Positions 43,941 through 52,058 of a stretch of DNA of 64,000 nt are shown here, piece by piece. Position numbers and translations under genes: made by a program. The stretch comes from Ignavibacteria bacterium (GTDB lineage Bacteria > Bacteroidota > Ignavibacteria > Tepidaquicellales > Tepidaquicellaceae). How positions within the stretch are numbered: the stretch's first letter is position 1; every line of letters starts with the position of its first letter. The DNA is taken from positions 372,001 through 436,000 of the forward strand of contig JADJAH010000003.1 of NCBI GenBank assembly GCA_016704345.1, read 5' to 3'. Under the pieces are notes generated by a model. The model did not search any database and had not been told where the DNA came from. It was given only the letters and a program-made list of their open reading frames with translations.

Positions 43941-44712
43941 ACTTACAGCTTAAGAGAACACTCACCGAGGCCGCCCATGAATCAGGCAAGATACTTGCGA
44001 AGAATTTCGGCGGCAAGTATAAGATCTCAAGCAAAGTGGTTGTATCAAATCTGGTAACAGAAATTGATCTCAGATCGGAGAAGAAAATTATTTCCGTGAT
44101 CAGGAAAGCTTTTCCCGATCATTCAATACTTACGGAAGAATCAGGTGAGTTAATCAAAGATTCAGAATATCAGTGGATAATAGATCCGATAGACGGCACC
44201 GTAAATTATGCTCACGGAATTCCTTTAACATGTGTTTCGATTGCCATAGAGAAAAAAGGTGAGGTGATAATGGGAGTAGTTTTCAATCCTATGGGCAGGG
44301 AATATTTTTTGCAGAAAAAGGGAAGGGAGCATTTCTCAACGGGAAGAAGATATTTGTTTCGAAAAATTCCAACATTGAGAAATCACTTCTTGTAACAGGA
44401 TTCCCCTACAACTCCAATACATTCAAACCAAATCCCGCCGACCTGTTTAAAAAGTTTTTGATGAAGAATGTTCCTATAAGACGGCTTGGTTCTGCTGCGC
44501 TTGACCTGTGCTGGACTGCATGCGGACGGTTTGACGGATTCTGGGAATACAACCTCAATGCGTGGGATGTTGCCGCAGGCAAATTAATACTTGAAGAAGC
44601 CGGGGGTAAGCTGAGCAACTTCGCTGGAAAGAAATATTCAATCTACATGAAAGAGATACTCGCAACCAACGGAAAGATTCACAAAAATATGCTTGGTGTA
44701 ATTAACAGTTAG
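43937..44712 (+). pseudogene. Inositol monophosphatase-family gene with a -1 frame break
   Basis: Two frames together make one normal-length enzyme of about 258 residues. The first part (43937 to about 44310) has LVTEIDLRSEKKI, ILTEESGE and WIIDPIDGTVNYAHG; the second (frame of 44311-44712) has VTGFPYNSN, RRLGSAALDLCW and WEYNLNAWDVAAGKLI, so all metal and substrate residues of the family survive. The break is at six T (44305-44310): seven T would restore the frame. Read as it stands, T TTT TTG fits a -1 slippery heptamer. A sequencing or assembly indel, a real mutation and recoding are all possible. Upstream frame 43937-44395 otherwise ends early. Confidence 0.85.
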
Positions 44713-44721
44713 AAATATTCT

Positions 44722-45198
44722 TCAGTAATCTGTCTTTTCGGGATTCTCCATCCACTTCTCAAATGCTTCTATCGCTTCCTTGTTCATAAGATTGATAGAG
44801 GGAATTTTTCGTTTCTCTATTTCAGCAGCGATCTCATCATAGAGAAAGTCATCCCTGAATCCTGCGTTACCGGCGTCATGCCTTGTACCACCATAGAAAA
44901 TCTTACTCAAGCGCGACCAATAGATTGCGGACAGGCACATCGGGCAGGGTTCACAGCTCGAATAGATCTCGCAGTCCGAAAGATCAAAGGTCTGAAGCCT
45001 TTTGCAAGCTTCTCTGATTGCTTCAATTTCTGCATGCGCCGTCGGGTCATTCTTTGAAGTAACCCTATTAACCCCTGTTGCAACTATCTCGCCATTCTTT
45101 GTTATGACTGCACCAAAAGGACCGCCGCTGTCTTTAATATTCTCCATCGAAAGCCTTATCGCTTCCTCCATCATCTTTCTGTGAAATTCTTCGGACAT
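44722..45198 (-). CDS. guaD: Guanine deaminase, GuaD-like (CDA fold)
   Basis: A 158-residue zinc deaminase. GGPFGAVITKNGEIVATGVN, SKNDPTAHAEIEAIREACKR (HAE, zinc His and catalytic Glu) and SSCEPCPMCLSAIYWSRL (zinc Cys pair) form the active site. The C-terminal FYGGTRHDAGNAGFRDDFLY and the final NPEKTDY match GuaD of the Bacillus type better than TadA. It would convert guanine to xanthine in purine salvage. It converges on the inositol monophosphatase gene. Confidence 0.85.
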   Translation of the reverse strand: MSEEFHRKMMEEAIRLSMENIKDSGGPFGAVITKNGEIVATGVNRVTSKNDPTAHAEIEAIREACKRLQTFDLSDCEIYSSCEPCPMCLSAIYWSRLSKIFYGGTRHDAGNAGFRDDFLYDEIAAEIEKRKIPSINLMNKEAIEAFEKWMENPEKTDY

Positions 45199-45271
45199 AA
45201 ACTTTTAATTTGAAGAAGTTATTTTTTATGAAGCGGAAGTTCAATTAAATTAGTTGTAGTTCTGAAAAGAG

Positions 45272-45641
45272 CAGCGTTTCAAAATTGTATAATTGGGTAT
45301 TAAGAAAGGTCTGCATACTTGCTTGATTACTTTATTTTTTGCACGGAGATACACAGAGGAATCACGGAGTTCCACTGAGGTTATTTAATGAATGCCTTGT
45401 ATATTTTTTAGATACCGGGGTATTGATTTCCACACGATTCCGAAAAGAAGGGTCTTTCTTAATGTGAATAGTCAAAACAGTTGCTTCCTAGTTGTTTTCT
45501 CCGTGTAACTCAGTGTAACTCCGTGTTTCTCTGTATAACTCAGTGTAAAAAACCATATACAAATTAGCCAAGTCTTTTTTGGGGACTGGATAATTCAGAC
45601 AACGCCAATTTTGGGATATCCGCACAAAATGAAACGTTATC
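45272..45641. mobile_element. MITE-like non-coding element, copy C (inverted relative to A and B)
   Basis: 370 bp. It starts GCAGCGTTTC and ends GAAACGTTATC; reverse-complemented, it lines up with copy B end to end, including TAATTGGGTATTAAGAAAGG against B's TTAATACCCAATT region. Flanks CTGAAAAGA (45263-45271) and CTGAAAAAA (45642-45650) match at 8 of 9 bases. The interior has GCACGGAGATACACAGAGG on the left and several TCCGTGTAACTCAGTGTAAC-type repeats on the right. The overlapping 65-codon minus frame is not credible. Confidence 0.8.
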
Positions 45642-45856
45642 CTGAAAAAAGAATTGGAGTCAATTCCATCTGCAGAGTACTCCAAAGTTACATTAAATAT
45701 GAGTCAACGAAGTAAATTCTTTTGAGGATGTAAATAGAATTTTGTTTTTGTGAATATTATTCTAAATTACCATCAACCCTCGCAACGAATCGTCAATGGA
45801 CGAGCCGCCGCCCGACACAAACACTTCCGGCAGCTTAGGTCCTCAATCATTAAGCC

Positions 45857-48733
45857 ATGGCAGGAAGACCGTCAATATTAAGCGCAGTCATATTATTTCT
45901 CTTTGCCGCCTCTGTTCAGGCACAATTTGTGGACTTTGGCAGGAACAAAGTTCAGTATTCTGATTTTGACTGGCAGATACTTCAGACAGAGCACTTCCAG
46001 ATCTATCACTATAAAGAAGCAAAAGAACTTGCCGAGATAGGAGCCCGGTATGCAGAAGATGCTTATACTCATCTTCAGCAGAAGTTTAATCATTCCTTGA
46101 TTGACACAGTACCGCTGATCTTCTATGCCTCACCGCTTCACTTCAAACAGACCAATACAACTCCCGGATTCATTCCCGACGGAGTCGGAGGATTCTTCGA
46201 GTTTGTAAAAGGCAGAGTAGTTATTCCATTCGAGGGTTCGCTATTTCAGTTCAGGCATGTTATACGGCATGAGCTTACACACGTATTCATGACCAGTAAA
46301 ATTGCAAACTCACTTAAGCTTCATGGCAAGAGCGTAGGTCTTATGCCTCCGCTTTGGTACATCGAAGGGCTTGCTGAATTCTTTTCAACCGAATGGGATA
46401 CACAGGCAGATATGGTCATCAAGGATGCGGTGCTGTCGGGTTATATGGTTGGGCTGAGCAACTGGGAACGGGTTTATGGTACATTCATTATGTACAAGAT
46501 CGGGCAAAGAGTTCTCGAATATATTGCGGAAAATTATGGCGAGGAAAAAGTATATCTGTTGATGGAAAATTTCTGGATGGATGAGAATTTTTCAAATGTA
46601 ATGAAGTACACGATAGGCAAAGATTACGAGGAGTTTGACAAAGATTTCCTTTATTTCCTGGAGAAGAAATATTATCCCCAGATGGCGGATTATGATAATC
46701 CTTCACAGGTCTCGCAGAATCTTCATACAGAGTCATTCGCCCATAAGCCTACTTTCTATTCCGGCAAAGGAAAAAAGGAAATCTATTACATTGGCAACAA
46801 GACCGGTTACACAAGCATCTTCAAACTAACTGAAGGTTCGAGAGACGGTCCGGAGCTAGTCATTGAAGGAGAGAAGAGTGATGAGTTTGAGGAGTTTCAT
46901 TTTTTCAGAACCGGCATGGATGTTTCTTCGTCAGGGGTGCTTGCATTTGTGACTCAGAAAGGCGATGCCGACGCATTACATCTTTATGACACAAGAAAAG
47001 AAGAAATCATATCAAGCTTTTCTTTCAATGAACTTGTCAGTATTGGATCCCCGTCGTGGAATGCCGATAATCGATCGATAGTTTTTCCGGCTACTGACTT
47101 CAGCGGAAAGAATGATATTTACATACTTGATACACAGACTAATTCTTTGAAACGACTGACCAATGACTATTACGATGACCGAGATCCGGACATATCGCCT
47201 GACGGCAGATATATTGTGTTTGCATCCGACAGGACCTCATTCGGGATGGAGCAAAGCTATAATCTTTTTCTGTATGGAATTGAAGACGGTTCGATCGACT
47301 ATCTGACTGTCGGAAAGCAGATCGACCACTCTCCGCATTTTTCACCCGATGGAAGGAAGATTGTATTTACGTCTGATGCGGCCGGCCCGCAGAATATCTG
47401 GATGATCGATCTTGGAGAACAATTCGCGGCAGAGAATTCCAAAAAGGGCGCAAACTCTGTTTCAAATATTGTTTCTGTGGATTATGAAAATCTGGAAATG
47501 AGACAAGTGACAAACTTCATAACAGCGGCATACGATCCCCGATGGGCAGGAGAAGACAAAGTTGTTTTTTCTGCATTCGAAAAGGGCGGTATTGACATAA
47601 GGCTTCTGAGAGATGTTCAGGAGATGTTTGACAGTTCTGCCAACATAAAGAAGATTGACCTCCGGGAGAAAGGCGACAACTGGACCGCAGATAAAATTGA
47701 ATCGAAAGCAAAGAAAAACTCACTGAATTACAAGAAGACATTCTCATTTGACATTGCAACAACCGCGCTTACGGTTGATCCTGTTTTCGGCGCAAACACA
47801 GGCGGCATCATATCTCTGAGTGATCTTCTTGGCAATGAGAGATATTACTTTTTGGTATTTAACAATTCTACCGGCGATGCCGAATTCTGGAAAAGCTTCA
47901 ACATAGCAATATCCAAAGTCTCTGTAGAAAAGCGAATGAACTACTCTTACGGTATCTTTCATTTATCAGGTAGAAGATATGATCTTCAGGATTACAACAC
48001 ATCATTCTACGAGAGATCATTTGGAGGTTATGTAAGCCTTGCCTATCCGATGTCATTCTTCAGAAGAATTGAGATGTCGGTGGGTTTGTCTCAGACCATA
48101 CGGAACTATGAATTTTACGAGAACAACCGTTCACTGCTTCTTTCCAATTACTTAAGTTATGTGAAAGATAATACGCTGTGGGGTTGGATGGGACCGCTTG
48201 ACGGAGAAAGGCTCAATGTTACGCTCGGTTATACAACCGACATTGCAAACTCTCTCACGAATTATTATTCACTCTTCTTTGACTACAGGCGCTACCTGAG
48301 AATGGGAACGCCAACTACGCTAGCTTTGCGGGGACAGTTGTTTGTGAATGAAGGCAAGGACCCGAGAAGATTTTTCATGGGCGGAAGCTGGTCGCTCAGG
48401 GGCTGGCCGTTGAATTCTATAAGAGGAAGCAAGATGTGGCAGGCAAATGCTGAATTCAGATTTCCTTTGCTTAATATAGTTGCCTTGAGATTTCCGCTCG
48501 GAATCGGATTTGATTTTCCCGGCATTAAGGGTGCGGTATTCTTTGATGCAGGAAAAGCATGGGATTACAAGTATACCGACCGCATCACTTATGGAAGTAT
48601 AGGAGCCGGTGTAAGAATGACTGTGCTTGGACTTATTGTACTAAGATACGATATCGGTAAGAGGATTGAAGAAGACTTCACAAAAATTCAGGGTAATCTG
48701 TTCCAGAGCTTTTACTTCGGATTTGATTTCTGA
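45857..48733 (+). CDS. Peptidase MA-like / beta-propeller / Omp85-type barrel fusion protein
   Basis: A 958-residue envelope protein. The signal peptide ends at SVQAQ (23). Residues about 40-280 form a gluzincin-like domain: VIRHELTHVF (HExxH, His138-His142) and LWYIEGLAEFFS with the third-ligand Glu near 170. Residues about 300-580 hold TolB/PD40 propeller repeats (ISPDGRYIVFASDRTS, FSPDGRKIVFTSDAAG). The C-terminal 330 residues are a barrel with GSWSLRGWPLNSIRGSKMWQ, the Omp85 lid-type motif. It would sit in the outer membrane with the propeller and peptidase in the periplasm or outside; substrate and topology are unknown. Element C lies 216 bp upstream. Confidence 0.82.
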   Translation: MAGRPSILSAVILFLFAASVQAQFVDFGRNKVQYSDFDWQILQTEHFQIYHYKEAKELAEIGARYAEDAYTHLQQKFNHSLIDTVPLIFYASPLHFKQTNTTPGFIPDGVGGFFEFVKGRVVIPFEGSLFQFRHVIRHELTHVFMTSKIANSLKLHGKSVGLMPPLWYIEGLAEFFSTEWDTQADMVIKDAVLSGYMVGLSNWERVYGTFIMYKIGQRVLEYIAENYGEEKVYLLMENFWMDENFSNVMKYTIGKDYEEFDKDFLYFLEKKYYPQMADYDNPSQVSQNLHTESFAHKPTFYSGKGKKEIYYIGNKTGYTSIFKLTEGSRDGPELVIEGEKSDEFEEFHFFRTGMDVSSSGVLAFVTQKGDADALHLYDTRKEEIISSFSFNELVSIGSPSWNADNRSIVFPATDFSGKNDIYILDTQTNSLKRLTNDYYDDRDPDISPDGRYIVFASDRTSFGMEQSYNLFLYGIEDGSIDYLTVGKQIDHSPHFSPDGRKIVFTSDAAGPQNIWMIDLGEQFAAENSKKGANSVSNIVSVDYENLEMRQVTNFITAAYDPRWAGEDKVVFSAFEKGGIDIRLLRDVQEMFDSSANIKKIDLREKGDNWTADKIESKAKKNSLNYKKTFSFDIATTALTVDPVFGANTGGIISLSDLLGNERYYFLVFNNSTGDAEFWKSFNIAISKVSVEKRMNYSYGIFHLSGRRYDLQDYNTSFYERSFGGYVSLAYPMSFFRRIEMSVGLSQTIRNYEFYENNRSLLLSNYLSYVKDNTLWGWMGPLDGERLNVTLGYTTDIANSLTNYYSLFFDYRRYLRMGTPTTLALRGQLFVNEGKDPRRFFMGGSWSLRGWPLNSIRGSKMWQANAEFRFPLLNIVALRFPLGIGFDFPGIKGAVFFDAGKAWDYKYTDRITYGSIGAGVRMTVLGLIVLRYDIGKRIEEDFTKIQGNLFQSFYFGFDF

Positions 48734-48738
48734 TTGTC

Positions 48739-49389
48739 TCAGGCCATTCTGTTATCAGTTGGCAGCAACAGCTCCAGCACCTTTCCTGCTATATGATCAG
48801 CCAGGTCATTGAAATCCCTGGGATTGTATTCAAAGCTTGGCATAGCCGGAACGATCTTTCCGCCTGCTTCGATGATCTTCACCATATTCTCAAGATGGAT
48901 TCTGCTCAAAGGAGTTTCTCGAGGTACAATTACCAATGGTTTTGAATATGCAAAAGCATAGTCGGCGGCTTTTTCTATAAGCGTCTTTGACTGTCCCGTT
49001 GCCACACCTGCCAGTATTCCCATTGAGCAGGGACTGATGATCATCCCCGAACTGACAAATTTGTTGGTAAATATTTCTGATTTGAGATCAAGATTGTTGT
49101 GGAATGTGACTGTTGATTTCATTATCAGAATCTCAGGAAACAGGGAACTTACATTTGACGGGATCATCTCGAGCCCGCATTCGTTAAATATTGTAAACAT
49201 TGCATACTCCGAAAGTATAAGATCTACATTGAACTCATTTATGAGCAATGCCCTTAGCATGCGAACTCCATAGATCGCACCGCTTGTTCCGGTAATGGCA
49301 AGTATGATGTTCTTGCCTTCACCGTTTACCGGTTTTATTAACGGAGAAGTTTCTGTTTGTGTCGAAGAAGTTGTTTTTGATTGAGCCAT
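48739..49389 (-). CDS. ubiX: UbiX-type flavin prenyltransferase
   Basis: A 216-residue protein. ILAITGTSGAIYGVRMLRAL (29-48) is the FMN-binding start; VSSGMIISPCSMGILAGVAT, KPLVIVPRETPLSRIHLENM and EYNPRDFNDLADHIAGKVLE complete the UbiX/Pad1 pattern. The enzyme makes prenylated FMN for UbiD-type decarboxylases. No ubiD is in view. A 24-residue polar N-terminal extension precedes the domain. It lies 10 bases downstream of a membrane protein gene and converges with the large fusion-protein gene. Confidence 0.92.
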   Translation of the reverse strand: MAQSKTTSSTQTETSPLIKPVNGEGKNIILAITGTSGAIYGVRMLRALLINEFNVDLILSEYAMFTIFNECGLEMIPSNVSSLFPEILIMKSTVTFHNNLDLKSEIFTNKFVSSGMIISPCSMGILAGVATGQSKTLIEKAADYAFAYSKPLVIVPRETPLSRIHLENMVKIIEAGGKIVPAMPSFEYNPRDFNDLADHIAGKVLELLLPTDNRMA

Positions 49390-49399
49390 TGTCAGTGAG

Positions 49400-50965
49400 T
49401 CAGTTTCTGTTTATTAAGTATGACAAAAGTATGAATAAGAAAATTGAAATCATTGCAAATATACTATTTTGGAAAGCAAAAATCTGAATCAAAAACAGAA
49501 TGATGCCCAAAACCATAGCAAAAAAAATCTCCCCAAGTTTTGATGCGGAATTGAATTTACCGCTCTCCAAAGTGAAAGGCATAGCCCTATCGAACAAAGA
49601 CGCGATTGTATTGATAAAATAAATTCCAAATCCTATAAAGAGAGTATTCAATAGCGCCGGAATAAATCCACCTTTGACAGTAAGAACAAGAAGCAGTAAA
49701 ATTAGCACCGGAATAAGGAACACGAAGTAAATAAATTTTGAAGCTCCCTTAATTACGAAATGGCTGTCCTTGTTCGGCAGTGATCTGTAAATCCATTCTG
49801 TGTCGTGTGATAAATCATCCATTATCTTAGTATTGGAAATCAACATTCGGGAACTCATCATTAGTATTATAAGTATAGATGGACTCATAAGCGGAATACC
49901 GGCTTCGTCTGCAGATGAAACAGGATTTGCTCGTTCAAAATAAATCATTCCTTTCATGTCAAAAATTAATCCAGTAGCAATAAACATTAGCGGCATGATA
50001 AAATAAGGAATATACTTCAACCGGAGAAACCTTGAGTTGGCAAGATGATTTAATACAAGGTAGAATGAAGATCTTTCCGTATCATTTCTTAGGTAGATTT
50101 TGTCTGTTATTCTCTTCAGAAACGGAAGTTTGAAATTGAGCTTCCTTGTTCTTCTCTTCTTACTTATCACCAAAGCATTTTCTGAGAGTCTTATGTAATT
50201 CTCCGAAACAAATTTATACCCAAGTAATAACAGAGCTCCGGTAAGAGCAAGGGCAACAAAAAGGTACAATGGATTGTCAACGCTTTGTGCAAGAAGAGTC
50301 TGGGGAAGATACTGAATTCCCGGTTTGTCTAGAACAGATAATTTGGCGGCGCCCGGGAGCCTCAGCTCAGGCCTGTTTGCACCCACTGTTGATGAATAGA
50401 ACACAAAAATGAAAAAGCCAAATTGCACGATACTCATTAGTATCGTTGCCTTATCTTTGAATTTCAGTATTACAAAAGAATAAAGGAAAATAAGTACTGC
50501 GACGGTCATCATAGCAAAACTGAAAGAAGCTATGAAGAACACAAATGAATCGGCAAGACTATTGTTATAGAAGTAAAAGAAAATGCTTTGAGGAATTGAA
50601 GAAACAAGAACAAACGGCAAGAGAAAAACAACGGCCGACATGAACTTGGCCTTGAAGAATGACCTTCCTTCAACAGGTAAAACAGAAATTGATGAGTAAC
50701 TGCTGCCTGCGAGAATAAGATTGTCAAAATCGTTGAGTACAAGAATGGCCATTAGAAATATTCCCGAACTCAGCGTTAATATCATAAAGCTTGACCGGTC
50801 AAAGATGCTGAAGAAGTTAAATGCAATGATACTGTTGGAGAACAAATATGCCGTTATTATTCCAACAAACTTCTTCTTGCCGGAGTCATTCTTATCCCTG
50901 AAGTCAAGCCTCATGAAAAGATCAAAGAGTGCGCGTTCTGTTCTGGAGCCGGCGCTCATACTCAT
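49400..50965 (-). CDS. Polytopic membrane protein, ABC-2-permease-like
   Basis: A 521-residue protein. The frame runs upstream through the mltG 3' end, but I take the ATG at 50965, which begins MSMSAGSRTERALFDLFMRL just after mltG. It has about 12 membrane segments in two sets, joined by a charged cytoplasmic loop (ISKKRRTRKLNFKLPFLKRI). Features such as NDFDNLILAGSSYSSISVLP and DDLSHDTEWIYRSLPNKDSH recall ABC-2-type exporter permeases, but no ATPase gene is adjacent and the match is weak. Function unknown. Confidence 0.65.
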   Translation of the reverse strand: MSMSAGSRTERALFDLFMRLDFRDKNDSGKKKFVGIITAYLFSNSIIAFNFFSIFDRSSFMILTLSSGIFLMAILVLNDFDNLILAGSSYSSISVLPVEGRSFFKAKFMSAVVFLLPFVLVSSIPQSIFFYFYNNSLADSFVFFIASFSFAMMTVAVLIFLYSFVILKFKDKATILMSIVQFGFFIFVFYSSTVGANRPELRLPGAAKLSVLDKPGIQYLPQTLLAQSVDNPLYLFVALALTGALLLLGYKFVSENYIRLSENALVISKKRRTRKLNFKLPFLKRITDKIYLRNDTERSSFYLVLNHLANSRFLRLKYIPYFIMPLMFIATGLIFDMKGMIYFERANPVSSADEAGIPLMSPSILIILMMSSRMLISNTKIMDDLSHDTEWIYRSLPNKDSHFVIKGASKFIYFVFLIPVLILLLLVLTVKGGFIPALLNTLFIGFGIYFINTIASLFDRAMPFTLESGKFNSASKLGEIFFAMVLGIILFLIQIFAFQNSIFAMISIFLFILLSYLINRN

Positions 50966-50975
50966 GTAATTACTT

Positions 50976-51995
50976 TCATCGCTTGTTACTCCTGTTCCTT
51001 CTGAAATCCTGAACTGCCTTTTGATGCTCGGAATAAGTCTCCGTAAATGTGTGTCCTCCGTTGCCCGTTGCGACAAAGAAAAGATAAGCGTGTGAAGCAG
51101 GAAATAATGCCGCTCTAATGCAAGACACATCCGGATTGTTGATCGGCCCCGGCGGCAACCCTGGATTGAGGTAAGTATTGTAGGGAGATTTGATCTTCAG
51201 ATCTTCATAGAGCAGGCGCGACTTGGGACCTCCGGGCAGAGCGTATTGAACTGTTGGGTCCGCTTCGAGCCTCATTCCTTTTGCGATCCTGTTAAGATAC
51301 ACGCCGGCAATTATCGCCTTTTCACCTTCCACATTTGTTTCCGCCTCAACAATCGATGCAAGTGTAACGGTACTCAGCAGATCAGATTCACTCTTCTTTA
51401 TCTCATTCATGATCTCTTCGTTATTCAGCACCCGCTTCCTAAATTCGTTAAACAATATTGCAATGAGCTCTTTCTCGCCTGTGCCCGGTGATACATCATA
51501 TGATTCAGGATATAGAAATCCCTCGAGGTTCTTAATTTTGCCGGAGAGTCCAAGCAATGCAATGAGCGAGTCGTTCTCTGCTTCCTTCAGAAATTTTGTC
51601 TGCGAATGAGAGAGTACCTTTTCGGCAATCTTCGCAGCTTGCCTTAGAGTAGAACCCGGCGGGAGAGTGTATCTGACAAGCACAAAGCTTTCTTTTCCGG
51701 TGATTACGGAAAGAACTTCCTTGTTACTCATACCATTTCTGACCAGATATGTATTTGCAATTATCTGATCAGACTTTCCGGAAAGTATTACAACGATCTT
51801 AAAGAGTGTCTTGCTGGAAATAATATCATTCTTGTGCAGATCATCGATGATATCATCAAGGTTCTCACCTTGCTTAATTGTGAACTTCTTTTCAGGAGGA
51901 CCTTCCCAGGTATGGGAAGAAAAATATGTCTGATAAATGAGGAGTGATGCCAGGATCACATCAAATATGATAATATATACAAGCTGCTTTTTCAA
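50976..51995 (-). CDS. mltG: Endolytic murein transglycosylase MltG
   Basis: A 339-residue inner-membrane protein. One N-terminal membrane segment (5-23) is followed by a LysM-like part (FTIKQGENLDDIIDDLHKND), then the YceG catalytic domain: TLASIVEAETNVEGEKAIIA holds the catalytic Glu, ANRIAKGMRLEADPTVQYAL-type segment (YLNRIAKGMRLEADPTVQYA), YNTYLNPGLPPGPINNPD and FVATGNGGHTFTETYSEH. It cleaves nascent glycan strands at the periplasmic face. It is transcribed with the membrane protein and ubiX genes. Confidence 0.93.
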   Translation of the reverse strand: MKKQLVYIIIFDVILASLLIYQTYFSSHTWEGPPEKKFTIKQGENLDDIIDDLHKNDIISSKTLFKIVVILSGKSDQIIANTYLVRNGMSNKEVLSVITGKESFVLVRYTLPPGSTLRQAAKIAEKVLSHSQTKFLKEAENDSLIALLGLSGKIKNLEGFLYPESYDVSPGTGEKELIAILFNEFRKRVLNNEEIMNEIKKSESDLLSTVTLASIVEAETNVEGEKAIIAGVYLNRIAKGMRLEADPTVQYALPGGPKSRLLYEDLKIKSPYNTYLNPGLPPGPINNPDVSCIRAALFPASHAYLFFVATGNGGHTFTETYSEHQKAVQDFRRNRSNKR

Positions 51996-52058
51996 AGGCT
52001 CATGCTGAAACGATTTTGCCCCAAGAATCCTGTAATAGTTATCACGGCCGGGTCAGTA

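Noticed and set aside
44458..44712. Separate small gene of 84 codons after the inositol monophosphatase fragment
   Set aside because: It is the C-terminal part of the same enzyme, in continuous register once one T is added at 44305-44310.
49400..51130. Longer start for the polytopic membrane protein at 51130
   Set aside because: The extra 55 residues lie wholly over the mltG 3' end in another frame and look non-coding; the ATG at 50965 is right after mltG.
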